From: Alphaproteobacteria bacterium
Lineage (GTDB): Bacteria > Pseudomonadota > Alphaproteobacteria > Ferrovibrionales > Ferrovibrionaceae
Reading direction: 5' to 3'
Assembly: GCA_017307375.1 (NCBI GenBank)
Contig: JAFKFH010000008.1
Span: 1-64,000 of the forward strand
DNA length: 64,000 bases
A model generated the notes under the pieces. The model was not told the origin of the DNA and did no database searches. It saw only the letters and a list, made by a program, of their open reading frames with translations. Below, in pieces: positions 54,731-64,000 of the stretch. A program made the position numbers and the translations under genes. Numbering within the stretch: the first letter of the stretch is position 1; each line of letters opens with the position of its first letter.

Positions 54731-55534
54731 TCAGGCGCCGACCTTGGCCAGCACGTCGGCCTTCAGGAAGCGTTCGACCACCAGCATGAAGGCGATCGAG
54801 GGAACCAGCAGGATCAGCGCGGTGATCGAGGCGATCTGATAATTGCCCTGCATCGACGCGTTGAACATCAGCAGCGGCAGGGTCGTGACATCAGGCACGC
54901 CGACGAAATAGGTGCCGGTGAATTCGTCCAGCGATTCCAGGAACACGAAAATAGCCGAAGCGATGACCCCGGGGGCGGCCAGCGGCAGCGTCACCGTCAT
55001 GAACACGCGCAGCGGCGCGGCGCCCAGGTCGCGAGCGGCGCTCTCCAGGTCGCGATCGACGGCGGCGAACGCGGCGGTGGTGATCCACACCGAATAGACC
55101 AGCGCGTGGACGGTATGGACCAGCACCACGCCGGCGATCGTCCCGTTCAGCCCCAGCGAATAGAAGATGCGGGCGACATTGATGTAGACGGCAACCGAGG
55201 GAAAGGCCTGGGGCAGCAGGAAGGCCAGCATCAGCAGCGCCCGGAACGGCAGCGAGCGCCGCGCCAACGCATACCCTGCCGGGATCGAGACGGCCAGGCA
55301 GGCGACCACGGTCCACAACGCGATCAGGATCGAGGTGACCAGCGAGCCGACTGCGTTCCCGGTCGGGCGGAACACCGTCTCCCAATATTTGAACCCGTAG
55401 ACCAGCGGCAGCTTGTGGGGGAAGAACCACTGCTCGGCGACCGCCCACAGCGCCAGGTTGACCACAGGTCCGAGGATGAAGAAGGCGGCGATACCGAGAA
55501 TCAGGCCCTGCAGGCCGAGCCGGAGCGGCTTCAT
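54731..55534 (-). CDS. ABC permease 2 (PotC/UgpE-like)
   Basis: 267 residues from ATG 55534, which overlaps the preceding permease stop (ATGA). Six membrane helices. EAA loop DLESAARDLGAAPLRVFMTVTLPLAAPG (about 170-195). The C-terminus is LKADVLAKVGA. The frame is open further upstream, but the overlap and helix pattern fix the start. Last gene of the ATPase-binding protein-permease-permease operon. Confidence 0.88.
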   Translation of the reverse strand: MKPLRLGLQGLILGIAAFFILGPVVNLALWAVAEQWFFPHKLPLVYGFKYWETVFRPTGNAVGSLVTSILIALWTVVACLAVSIPAGYALARRSLPFRALLMLAFLLPQAFPSVAVYINVARIFYSLGLNGTIAGVVLVHTVHALVYSVWITTAAFAAVDRDLESAARDLGAAPLRVFMTVTLPLAAPGVIASAIFVFLESLDEFTGTYFVGVPDVTTLPLLMFNASMQGNYQIASITALILLVPSIAFMLVVERFLKADVLAKVGA

Positions 55535-56364
55535 CGCGGCTGTCCTTCCCGCAGGCTGTGGCGCAGGTAGATCCAGGCGACCGAGCCGGCCAGGACCATC
55601 GAAACCAGGCCCAGGGCGTTCGCGGTCGTGTAGTCGCCGTAGGAATTGATCCGGAAGGCCATGTCGACCGTGATCATCGTCGGCGTGCCCGACCCGACCA
55701 TCATCGGCACCGACAGCACCGACAGCATGGTGACGAACGACAGGACCAGCGTGACGGCAAGCGTCTGGCGGATCTGAGGCACGATGATCTCGACCAGGAT
55801 CCGCGGCCGCGAGGCCCCCATGTCCTGGGCCGCCTCGATCGTCGAGCGGTCGAGCGCGGCCATCGCGCCGGCCACCAGCAACGCGGCGAAGGCCGTCTGC
55901 TTCCAGACGAAGGCGATGATGACGCCGCGCCAGTCCAGCAGGCTCTGCGCCTGCAGCGGCTCGATCAGCCCGAGCGACACGAACGTATTGTTCATCAGCC
56001 CGTTCTTGGCCAGGAAGGCGCGCATGCACTGGCCTGCGACCACGAAGGGAATGAACAGCGGCCAGCGGTAGAGCCATTTCAGGAAGCCGACCAGCACCGG
56101 GCTGGTGCCCAGCACCAGGAACCCGCCGATCGCGACCGAGGCCAGCCCGACCAGGATCGTCGCGATGCCGATGATCACCACCGTGAACAGGATGTCGGTG
56201 GAATAAAGCTGGTAGACGTTGAGGAACCCCTCGAGCGTCCCGCGGCCGTCCTTGGTCAGGAAGGCACCCGCGACCGAGTAGCCCAGCGGGTAGAGGAACA
56301 GCCCGACCACCAGCAGCAGGGCCGGGGCGACGAGCAGCAGATTGGTCAGGCGATTCTCGGTCAT
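55531..56364 (-). CDS. ABC permease 1 (PotB/UgpA-like)
   Basis: 277 residues, six hydrophobic helices starting with LLLVAPALLLVVGLFLYPLGYS. The EAA loop is TIEAAQDMGASRPRILVEIIVPQIRQT (about 175-200). Typical partner of the next permease. It lies 52 nt after the binding-protein gene, and its stop overlaps the permease 2 start. Confidence 0.88.
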   Translation of the reverse strand: MTENRLTNLLLVAPALLLVVGLFLYPLGYSVAGAFLTKDGRGTLEGFLNVYQLYSTDILFTVVIIGIATILVGLASVAIGGFLVLGTSPVLVGFLKWLYRWPLFIPFVVAGQCMRAFLAKNGLMNNTFVSLGLIEPLQAQSLLDWRGVIIAFVWKQTAFAALLVAGAMAALDRSTIEAAQDMGASRPRILVEIIVPQIRQTLAVTLVLSFVTMLSVLSVPMMVGSGTPTMITVDMAFRINSYGDYTTANALGLVSMVLAGSVAWIYLRHSLREGQPR

Positions 56365-56416
56365 GGCGCTCGCTTGGAAAGGCCCGGCGGCCGCGACGGC
56401 CGCCGGGAACGGATGG

Positions 56417-57550
56417 TCAGTTGATGACCTTGGTCTCGTAGCCCTTCAGGATGCCGTTGAAATAGGCCTCGATCGGGAAGGGCTTGCCGCGCTCGGCCAA
56501 GTCGTTCGGGCTGACTTCCTTGAACAGCTTGCCCCAGGTCGCCGGCGGCAGCTGGGTGCGCACGTTGACCGCGTCGATGCCCGGGTACCAGTTGAACCGC
56601 TCGACGATGCCTTCGGCCTGGACCTGAGGGCTGGTCGCCAGTTCGATGAACTCGCGGGCAAGCTTCTCGTTGGCGGCCTTTTTCGGGATCACATAGTACA
56701 TCGGCTGGCCCGGCATGCCCGGCGCCGGCAGGATGATGCCGAGATTGGGCGGCAGCTTGCCGTCGGCCATCCAGGAATAGAACATGTCGACCCACACCGG
56801 CCCCATCGCGATCTCGCCGCGGCTGAGCAGGTCGAGCGTTCCGGCGTTGCCCGGGGTGAAGGTCACGTACTTGTTGAAATCCTTGAGCTTGGCGAAGGCC
56901 GGATCCCAGTTTGCCTCGACCTTCGGGTCGAACGGGCCGGTCATCAGCTGGCCGGCACCCGGCGAGAAGGCATAGACCCAGCCGACCACGAAGCTGACGC
57001 CGGACATGCCGCCCTTGATGCCGTTATAGCCGAAGGCCTTCGGGTTCTTGCGCGCCCAGGCGTCGAGCTCCTCGTAGCTCTTCGGCGGGTTGGGTACCAG
57101 CGCGGGGTTGTAGGCGATCGCGGTCTGGCTGTGGAACATCGGCATCACATAGCCACCGACGTCGTTGCCCAGTGCGTTCGACGCGGTGTCGCGGGTGACC
57201 AGCTTCGAGGTCGAGATCTTGTCGCGATAGGATTCGAGCATGCCTTCGCGCGCCATCACCCCGCCGATCTTCTGATGGATCACCGCGACGTCGATATCCC
57301 AGCTCGCGTTGTTCTCCTGGGCCTTCAGCTTCTCGTAGATCTTCTGCGAACCGGCATCGCCCTCGCCGGTACCGACCGACACGACCTTGACGCCCGGATG
57401 GGCCTTTTCGAACTTCGGCCCGAGATAGTCCTTCACATAGTCGACCATGTTCTGGCTGCCCGCGGTGATCACGTTCAGCGTCTGGGCATTTGCCGCCATG
57501 GCCGGCAGCAGGAACGCGGCGAGCGCCGCGAAGGTCAGGATGGGACGCAT
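56417..57550 (-). CDS. ABC binding protein, family 1 type, ligand unknown
   Basis: 377 residues from ATG 57550 (AAAGGA 9-10 nt upstream; a GTG at 57568 is unlikely). Signal peptide 1-23 (MRPILTFAALAAFLLPAMAANA). Mature part: LNVITAGSQNMVDYVKDYLGPKFEKAHPGVKV, VGTGEGDAGSQKIYEKLKAQ, LLSRGEIAMGPVWVDMFYSWMADG. PBP type 2 fold. It lies in the same operon as two PotBC-like permeases. Candidates are a polyol, polyamine or glycerophosphodiester; sequence alone does not decide. Confidence 0.85.
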   Translation of the reverse strand: MRPILTFAALAAFLLPAMAANAQTLNVITAGSQNMVDYVKDYLGPKFEKAHPGVKVVSVGTGEGDAGSQKIYEKLKAQENNASWDIDVAVIHQKIGGVMAREGMLESYRDKISTSKLVTRDTASNALGNDVGGYVMPMFHSQTAIAYNPALVPNPPKSYEELDAWARKNPKAFGYNGIKGGMSGVSFVVGWVYAFSPGAGQLMTGPFDPKVEANWDPAFAKLKDFNKYVTFTPGNAGTLDLLSRGEIAMGPVWVDMFYSWMADGKLPPNLGIILPAPGMPGQPMYYVIPKKAANEKLAREFIELATSPQVQAEGIVERFNWYPGIDAVNVRTQLPPATWGKLFKEVSPNDLAERGKPFPIEAYFNGILKGYETKVIN

Positions 57551-57564
57551 GGGAATATGTCCTT

Positions 57565-58629
57565 TCACGCCTCGGCTTGGGGTGGGAACAGGTAGAGCGC
57601 GTCGTCGGGGAGATGAACGGCCACCGCATCGCCTGGGCTGCGGCGGACGATATCGTCGATCAGGTACTGGTCGTCGCCGACGGCCACCGCATAGCGATAG
57701 GTGCCGCCGGGATAGCTCGACTGCACGATGCGGCCGGCGAGCAGGATGCCGTTGCGGGTCTCGTGGCCGAGATCCACCAAGGTGGCGGCCTCCGCCCTGA
57801 AGAAGGCGTCGACCACCCCCATCGCCAGCCCGGGACGGTCGGCGAGCATTGCCGGCCCATTGGCCGGGCCGGCCGCAACCGCAATGCCGCCATCGCCGCG
57901 ACGGGCGGTCATGCGCAGATGGTTCTCGGCCCCCATGAAACGGGCGACGAAGGCGCTGGCGGGACGCAGATAGACATCTTCCGGCGTCCCGATCTGACTG
58001 ATCCGGCCATCCGCCATCACGACGATCCGGTCGGCCATCACCATTGCTTCCTCGCGGTCATGGGTGACCATCACGGCGGTCAGGCCCAGTTCGCGCTGGA
58101 TCGCCTTGATCTCATGCCGCACCTTCAGCCGAATGCGGGCGTCGAGATTGGACAACGGCTCGTCGAGCAGCAGCAGCGACGGGTTGATCGCCAGCACCCG
58201 GCCGAGCGCGACACGCTGACGCTGCCCGCCGGAAAGCTGAGTGACCGGCCGCTGTTCGAGGCCCGCCAGGCCGAGCATGCCGGTCAGCCGCGTCACGGCG
58301 GCGGCAATGTCCGACTTCGACTTGCCCCGCAGCTTCAGCCCGTAGCCGATGTTCTGCGCCACCGTCATATGGGGCCACAAGGCATAGGACTGAAAGACCA
58401 TGCCGGTATCGCGCTTCTCCGGCGGCAGCTTGGTCACATCCCGGCCGGCCAGCCGGATGATGCCGCTTTCGACCGCGGTGAACCCCGAAATCGCCCGCAG
58501 CAGCGTCGTCTTGCCGCAGCCGGACGATCCGAGCAGGGCGATCATCTCGCCCTTCGGCACGCTGAGCGAGACGCCGTGCAGAACCCGGTTGGCGCCGTAG
58601 GCGACCGAAAGCGCCTCGACATCGAGCAT
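57565..58629 (-). CDS. ABC importer ATPase
   Basis: 354 residues from ATG 58629 (a TTG 5 codons earlier is possible). Walker A LLGSSGCGKTTL, Q-loop VFQSYALWPHMTV, signature LSGGQRQRVALGRVL, Walker B LLLLDEPLSNLDAR, H-loop VTHDREEAMVM, and a TOBE domain to about 340. First gene of the operon; its stop is 14 nt before the binding-protein start. Confidence 0.92.
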   Translation of the reverse strand: MLDVEALSVAYGANRVLHGVSLSVPKGEMIALLGSSGCGKTTLLRAISGFTAVESGIIRLAGRDVTKLPPEKRDTGMVFQSYALWPHMTVAQNIGYGLKLRGKSKSDIAAAVTRLTGMLGLAGLEQRPVTQLSGGQRQRVALGRVLAINPSLLLLDEPLSNLDARIRLKVRHEIKAIQRELGLTAVMVTHDREEAMVMADRIVVMADGRISQIGTPEDVYLRPASAFVARFMGAENHLRMTARRGDGGIAVAAGPANGPAMLADRPGLAMGVVDAFFRAEAATLVDLGHETRNGILLAGRIVQSSYPGGTYRYAVAVGDDQYLIDDIVRRSPGDAVAVHLPDDALYLFPPQAEA

Positions 58630-58745
58630 CTCAGGCAAAACCAACTCCCCCCAACTCCACGCGGCCCGCAGCCTACATGGAATTTATGTTCTATTTATGA
58701 CAGTTCATACAACGTCCTTTCCAATTTGTCCAGACGGCGGAACGG

Positions 58746-58768
58746 AACCGCCGCGTCTTTCGGCGGTT
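58746..58768. terminator. AACCGCCG hairpin near the importer/DUF883 border
   Basis: AACCGCCG-CGTCTTT-CGGCGGTT is a perfect 8-bp stem with a 7-nt loop, followed by TTTG on the plus strand. It lies between two divergent genes, so it may be part of the DUF883 leader rather than a terminator. Confidence 0.35.
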
Positions 58769-58807
58769 TGTGGAGGAGCTTCAATCCCATCCCGGAGAAC
58801 GATCGCC

Positions 58808-59050
58808 ATGTCCGTCGCCAGCACCGCCTCGTCCGCCTACAACACCGCCGCGGGCAAGATTTCCGCCGTTCGCGAAGAGCTGAACACAATCGGCGACGAG
58901 GTGCAGGCCCGCGCCGCCACGTTGCGCAAGGACGGCAAGAAGGCGGCCGACATCCTCGGCGAGAACATCAGGAAGCAGCCGGTGACCGCGGTTGCTGCGG
59001 CGTTCGTCGCCGGTGCGCTGGTGGCCAGCCTGTTCACCCGCCGCCACTGA
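58808..59050 (+). CDS. DUF883 (ElaB/YqjD-like) membrane-anchored protein
   Basis: 80 residues from ATG 58808 (GGAGAAC upstream; the frame is open from 58697 but that N-terminus is unlike the family). An amphipathic N-terminal helix (REELNTIGDEVQARAATLRKDGKKAADILGENIRKQ) is followed by a C-terminal membrane anchor (VTAVAAAFVAGALVASLF) and a short basic end. ElaB/YqjD relatives bind ribosomes at the membrane in stationary phase in E. coli; that role is inferred from the family. Just upstream of the TetR gene. Confidence 0.78.
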   Translation: MSVASTASSAYNTAAGKISAVREELNTIGDEVQARAATLRKDGKKAADILGENIRKQPVTAVAAAFVAGALVASLFTRRH

Positions 59051-59133
59051 GCCGACGGGCCATCGTCCCGATGATTTGACGCGGGGTCGAGCGACCGCTA
59101 AACCCGTAGGCGTCGAATCATCGAGGACGATGG
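59051..59133 (+). promoter_or_regulatory. Nested inverted repeats before the TetR gene
   Basis: CGATGATTTGACGC (59069-59082) and GCGTCGAATCATCG (59110-59123) are inverted 14-mers with one mismatch. CGTCC on one side and GGACG on the other extend the pairing with one unpaired base. Inside the 27-nt loop, GGTCG-AG-CGACC forms a second hairpin. Candidates are a terminator for the DUF883 gene or an autoregulatory operator of the TetR gene. Confidence 0.4.
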
Positions 59134-59853
59134 ATGCAGCAGCCCGCGCGGCGCCGTCAGGTCAACCGCCTACCCCGCGAACGGCGCGTGGCGGAAATAC
59201 TCGAAGCGGCGCGCGCCGTCTTTGCCCAGTCGGGCTACGAGAACGCGCTGATCTCCGACATTGCCGAGCGCGCCGGCGTCGTCGAAGGGTCGATCTATCG
59301 CTATTTCGAGAACAAGCGCGACCTGCTGACGAAGGTGGTCGAGCACTGGTACGGCGGATTTCTCGCCGACGACGAAAGCCAGTTCCCGTCGGTACGCGGC
59401 ACCTGGAACCGGCTGCGGTATATCATCTGGCATCACCTGTCGACGATTCACGGCGAACCGGCGCTGAGCCGCCTGGTCTTTACCGAATTCCGCCCCAACC
59501 CGGCTTATCGATCGACGACGCTGTTCGCCTTGAACCGGCGCTACACCTCGCGGGTGATCGCAGTGGTGAAGGAGGCGGTCGCCGCCGGCGAGTTCCGCGC
59601 CGATGTGCCCGCCAATCTGGTCCGCGACATGATCTACGGCTGCATCGAGCACTACACCTGGGCCTTCGTCCGCGGCGAAGGCGACTTCGAGGTCGATGCG
59701 ACGGCCGACCGCATTACCGACATCGTCTATCGCGGCCTGGCGGCGAAGCCCGAGGCTGCGCCCGACCCGATGATGAGCCCGATCGCCCGGCTGGAAAGGC
59801 TGGCCGACCGCCTGGAGGCGGCGGTCGCCGCTCAGAACCGGAAGACGCCGTAG
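59134..59853 (+). CDS. TetR family regulator
   Basis: 239 residues. N-terminal HTH (about 20-65: RRVAEILEAARAVFAQSGYENALISDIAERAGVVEGSIYRYFENKRDLL), and a C-terminal ligand domain with a helical FVRGEGDFEV region. ATG 59134 has GAGGA 8 nt upstream. It converges on the carboxylase genes with a 22-nt overlap. The likely target is the carboxylase/dehydrogenase promoter region, which has matching TetR-size palindromes. Confidence 0.9.
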   Translation: MQQPARRRQVNRLPRERRVAEILEAARAVFAQSGYENALISDIAERAGVVEGSIYRYFENKRDLLTKVVEHWYGGFLADDESQFPSVRGTWNRLRYIIWHHLSTIHGEPALSRLVFTEFRPNPAYRSTTLFALNRRYTSRVIAVVKEAVAAGEFRADVPANLVRDMIYGCIEHYTWAFVRGEGDFEVDATADRITDIVYRGLAAKPEAAPDPMMSPIARLERLADRLEAAVAAQNRKTP

Positions 59854-61445
59854 CCCGGCTCGGCGAACGGCGCGTTCAGCGACGCGGACAAGGCGATGCC
59901 AAGGGCGTTGCGGGTATCGACCGGGTCGAGGATGCCGTCGTCCCACAGTTCGGAGGTCGAGTAATAGGCCGAGACCTGGTCGTCGTAGGCCTTCAGCGTT
60001 TCCTCGCGCAACGCCCGCAGCTGATCTTCCGACGGATCGATCCCATTGCGTTCGAGCTGACGCAACTTGACCTCCAGCAGCGTGTTGGCCGCCTGCTCGC
60101 CGCCCATCACGCCGATCTGGTGGTTCGGCCAGGTGAACAGGAAACGCCCGTCGAAGGCGCGGCCGCACATGCCGTAGTTGCCGGCCCCGAACGAGGCGTG
60201 GCACATCACGGTGAACTTCGGCACATGGCTGCAGGCCTGGGCCATGATCATCTTGGCCCCGTCCTTGGTGATGCCCGCGGCCTCGTACTCGCGCCCGACC
60301 ATGTAGCCGGTAATGTTCTGCAGGAAGATCAGCGGCGTGTTGTTCTGGTTGCACAGCTCGATGAAATGGGCGCCCTTCAGGGCGCTGTCGTTGAACAGCA
60401 CGCCGTTGTTGGCGAGGATGCCGACGCGATAGCCCCAGAGATTGGCGTAGCCGCAGATCAGCGTCGTGCCGTAGGCAGGCTGGTATTCGTGAAAGCGGCT
60501 GCCGTCGACCAGCCGGGCGATCACCTCGCGGCTGTCATAGCCCTTCTTGATGCCGTCCGGAATGATGCCGTAGAGCTCGTCGGGATCGTAGAGCGGCGCC
60601 TCCGGCGTATCGCGCTCGAGGATCGTCTTGCGCGGCCGCTCCCATTGACCGACGATCTCGCGGCCGATCGCAATCGCCTCGTCCTCGGTCGCCGCCGGAT
60701 AGTCGCAGGTGCCGCTGGTGCGGGTATGCAGATCGGCCCCACCCAGGTCGTCGGCCGATACGATCGCGCCGGTCGCCGCCTTGACCAGCGGCGGTCCGGC
60801 CAGGAACACCGCACCGGTGCCACGGACGATGACGTTGTAGTCGCTCAGCGCGGGAATATAGGCGCCGCCCGCGGTGCAATGGCCGAAGACGAGGGCCAGT
60901 TGCTTGACCCCGGCCTTGCTCAACAGCGACTGCGTCCGGAAAATGCGTCCGGCCATGTGCTTGTCGGGGAAGACTTCCGACTGCAATTGCAGGAAGCCGC
61001 CTGCGGAATCGCAGAGATGAACGACCGGCAGCCGGTTCTCCAGCGCGATCTCCAGGCAGCGCACGATCTTCTTGACGGTCAGCGGGTACCAGGCGCCCCC
61101 CTTCACCGACGCGTCGTCGGCATGGATCATCACCTCGCGGCCGGAAACGATGCCGATGCCGGTGATGCAGCTTGCCCCCGGCGCCTCGCCGCCATAGGCC
61201 ATGTTTCCCGCCAGCGACGACAGTTCCAGGAACGGCGTGCCGGGATCGAGCAGCTTTTCCAGCCGCTCGCGCGGCAGCATCTTGCCGTGCTTGCGCAGCC
61301 GCTCGATGTCGCGGGCCGGGCGGTCCGAACGCGCCGCCTGCTGGCGGTCGCGGAATATCCCGACCAGCTTGCGGTTGTGGGCATAGCGCTGGCGGAATTC
61401 CTCCGACCCCGTATCGATCGCCGACCTGATGACGCCCATGGTCAT
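59832..61445 (-). CDS. Acyl-CoA carboxylase carboxyltransferase subunit (MCC/GCC beta-like)
   Basis: 537 residues. Crotonase-fold carboxyltransferase with N and C halves. GGEAPGASCITGIGIVSGREVMIHADDASVKGGAWYPLTVKK, FGHCTAGGAYIPALSDYNVIVRGTGAVFLAGPP and the C-half FLQNITGYMVGREYEAAGITKDGAKMIMA are the family hallmarks; AGxY and NITG are the oxyanion-type sites. The start ATG 61445 overlaps the carrier gene stop by ATGA. Branched acyl-CoA substrates such as methylcrotonyl- or geranyl-CoA fit better than acetyl-CoA, but the exact substrate is not certain. Confidence 0.92.
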   Translation of the reverse strand: MTMGVIRSAIDTGSEEFRQRYAHNRKLVGIFRDRQQAARSDRPARDIERLRKHGKMLPRERLEKLLDPGTPFLELSSLAGNMAYGGEAPGASCITGIGIVSGREVMIHADDASVKGGAWYPLTVKKIVRCLEIALENRLPVVHLCDSAGGFLQLQSEVFPDKHMAGRIFRTQSLLSKAGVKQLALVFGHCTAGGAYIPALSDYNVIVRGTGAVFLAGPPLVKAATGAIVSADDLGGADLHTRTSGTCDYPAATEDEAIAIGREIVGQWERPRKTILERDTPEAPLYDPDELYGIIPDGIKKGYDSREVIARLVDGSRFHEYQPAYGTTLICGYANLWGYRVGILANNGVLFNDSALKGAHFIELCNQNNTPLIFLQNITGYMVGREYEAAGITKDGAKMIMAQACSHVPKFTVMCHASFGAGNYGMCGRAFDGRFLFTWPNHQIGVMGGEQAANTLLEVKLRQLERNGIDPSEDQLRALREETLKAYDDQVSAYYSTSELWDDGILDPVDTRNALGIALSASLNAPFAEPGYGVFRF

Positions 61446-61939
61446 TCCCCCTCGGCCGGTGCCAGCGACACCAGCACCGCGCCCCGTTCGAAGGTCGCGT
61501 TCGCCTCGACATGCAGCGCGGCAATCCGTCCGGCCCGATGGGCCGCGATCGTCATTTGCAACTTCATGCTCTCGATCGTCAGCAGCCGCTGACCTTCCTC
61601 GACCGCATCGCCAACGGCGACATGGAGGGCAATGGTTGTGCCCGGCATGTCCGACCGGATGTCGTTGCCAGCCGCCCCGCCCCCACCCTCGGCAAAGTCG
61701 AGATCGGTGCGCCGCACCACGTAGCTGCGCCCATCGAGCCGCACATGGATGTCCTGGCCGACGATGCAGCGCCAGCCGCGGCGGACCCGGCCGTCGACGA
61801 CGAGTTCGAAGGCCGCGCCCTCCGCCGGCACCTCGGTGACGTCGGCGACGACATCGTCGATGGCCAGGCCGAGACGGGGAACACGATGCCGGATGTCGAG
61901 GGCCACCGGCTGGCCGTCCAGGTTGAAGCGATAGGCCAT
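61442..61939 (-). CDS. Biotin carboxyl carrier subunit, separate gene
   Basis: 165 residues from ATG 61939 (GAGG 9 nt upstream; a second in-frame ATG at 61963 overlaps the carboxylase stop). The C-terminal biotinyl domain has ESMKLQM with biotin lysine K126 (canonical form is EAMKM). The first 85 residues (DGQPVALDIRHRVPRLGLAIDDVVADVTEV) form the non-conserved BT-like linker domain. It is usually fused to the biotin carboxylase in MCC and PCC alpha chains. Confidence 0.86.
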   Translation of the reverse strand: MAYRFNLDGQPVALDIRHRVPRLGLAIDDVVADVTEVPAEGAAFELVVDGRVRRGWRCIVGQDIHVRLDGRSYVVRRTDLDFAEGGGGAAGNDIRSDMPGTTIALHVAVGDAVEEGQRLLTIESMKLQMTIAAHRAGRIAALHVEANATFERGAVLVSLAPAEGE

Positions 61940-61950
61940 GGGTCGGATCC

Positions 61951-63426
<1,476 letters not shown>

Positions 63427-63603
63427 GGCCGTGACCGGCTCCCCAGTTAATGAATTGACTTCATTACTGCCATATCCAGGAACGCTGTCAATGGTCAAAC
63501 TTTGGCCTGAACCGGTTTCGCAGCAGCGAAATGCGGCGACTCTGGACATAGTGAATTTCACTCACTACTGTACCGGCAACCGATCCGTGGGAGGAGATAT
63601 CAA
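63427..63603. promoter_or_regulatory. Divergent carboxylase/dehydrogenase promoter with two TetR-size operators
   Basis: Two 19-bp dyads match TARTGAA-N5-YTCAYTA. Site 1 is at 63448-63466: TAATGAA-TTGAC-TTCATTA, perfect arms. Site 2 is at 63549-63567: TAGTGAA-TTTCA-CTCACTA, one mismatch. A leftward -35 (TTGACA, complement of 63486-63491) with 17-nt spacing puts the -10 at 63463-63468, inside site 1. Centres are 101 bp apart. Confidence 0.65.
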
Positions 63604-64000
63604 GTGAGCCAGCAGTTCGACCTGACGAGCGATCAGCTCGAAATCCTGCATGCTGCCGACCGCTATGCCCGGGCCGAGCTCTATCCGCTGGCCGAGCGCA
63701 TGGACAATGAGGAATGGTGGCCGGCCGAAGCCTTCGCCAAGCTTGGCGGCGCCGGCTATTTCGGCATCACCGTCGATCCGGCCTATGGTGGCGTCGGGTC
63801 GGATCTGATGACCTCGGGCCTGATCCTCCAGGCGTTCTCGCGCTGGAACCATGCCCTCGGCCTGTGCTGGGTCGCGCACGAGAACCTGTGCCTGAACAAC
63901 ATCTTCCGCAATGCCGGCGAATCGTTGCGACGCAAGTACCTGCCCGACCTCTGCGCCGGCCGCACCGTCGGTGCTCTCGGCCTGACCGAACCGGGCGCGG
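63604..64000 (+). CDS. Acyl-CoA dehydrogenase, isovaleryl/citronellyl-type (C-terminus outside window)
   Basis: At least 132 residues; the frame continues past the window. GTG start with GGAGGAG 7 nt upstream. The helical N-domain and start of the beta-domain are present: YFGITVDPAYGGVGSDLM, SRWNHALGLCWVAHENLCLNNIFRNAGESLRRKYLPDLCAGRTVGALGLTEPGA. HENLCLNN followed by KYLPDLCAG matches the isovaleryl-CoA dehydrogenase branch (LiuA/AtuD type). It is divergent from the carboxylase operon; the pair suits leucine or terpene breakdown. Confidence 0.88.
   Translation, partial: MSQQFDLTSDQLEILHAADRYARAELYPLAERMDNEEWWPAEAFAKLGGAGYFGITVDPAYGGVGSDLMTSGLILQAFSRWNHALGLCWVAHENLCLNNIFRNAGESLRRKYLPDLCAGRTVGALGLTEPGA

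Overview
GC-rich, very gene-dense chromosomal DNA, most likely from a free-living alphaproteobacterium of Rhodospirillales/Rhizobiales type. This rests on the strong G/C third-position bias, ATGA start-stop overlaps, and the mix of families: Wzx/Wzy polysaccharide export, rhizobial-style iol genes with an IolC-DUF2090 fusion, solo binding proteins, and acyl-CoA carboxylase/dehydrogenase genes. I see no rRNA, tRNA, insertion sequence, prophage or CRISPR array. Identity below genus level cannot be read from the sequence.

Layout. (1) 1-12284, minus strand: a secreted multi-repeat beta-propeller protein (cut by the window edge), then a four-gene MdtABC-type RND efflux operon with its outer-membrane channel. 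(2) 12731-23757: an exopolysaccharide locus with two methyltransferases, a flippase, an initiating phosphoglycosyltransferase, a GH18-like protein, a co-polymerase with a dead kinase-like domain, a Wza-type export lipoprotein, a WecG-type glycosyltransferase and a Wzy-like polymerase. (3) 23754-30092: amine/amino-acid metabolism: a GntR regulator with two winged helices, cupin, FAD amine oxidase, orphan peptide-binding protein, MocR regulator and a small membrane protein. A repeated ATTGCAT box links two of the intergenic regions. (4) 30098-36170: an AraC regulator, catabolic and housekeeping enzymes (SDR-like, YciI, acyl-CoA dehydrogenase, GST, methyltransferase, AlaX editing enzyme) and a secreted protein. 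(5) 36468-39468: three overlapping genes for substrate-binding proteins with no permease, the last one membrane-anchored with a cytoplasmic tail. (6) 40333-58629: an inositol region: AfuABC-like importer, RpiR regulator, iolG, iolC-DUF2090, iolD, iolE, iolB, an inositol-monophosphatase-family enzyme, a GpdQ-type phosphodiesterase, a membrane protein of unknown function and a second ABC importer. (7) 58808-64000: a DUF883 protein, a TetR regulator, a three-gene biotin-dependent acyl-CoA carboxylase and a divergent acyl-CoA dehydrogenase (cut by the window edge), with two matching palindromic operators between them.

How they work together. The most interesting inference is region 6. The importer next to the iol genes carries the residues I associate with phosphorylated-sugar binding (AfuA) rather than iron. 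The iolCDEB operon also runs directly into a phosphatase and a phosphodiesterase with 2-nt and overlapping junctions. This suggests the cell takes up inositol phosphates or glycerophosphoinositol whole, hydrolyses them in the cytoplasm, and feeds the inositol to IolG-E-D-B-C. The solo binding-protein trio in region 5 is the second candidate for an undescribed system, perhaps a sensor rather than a transporter.
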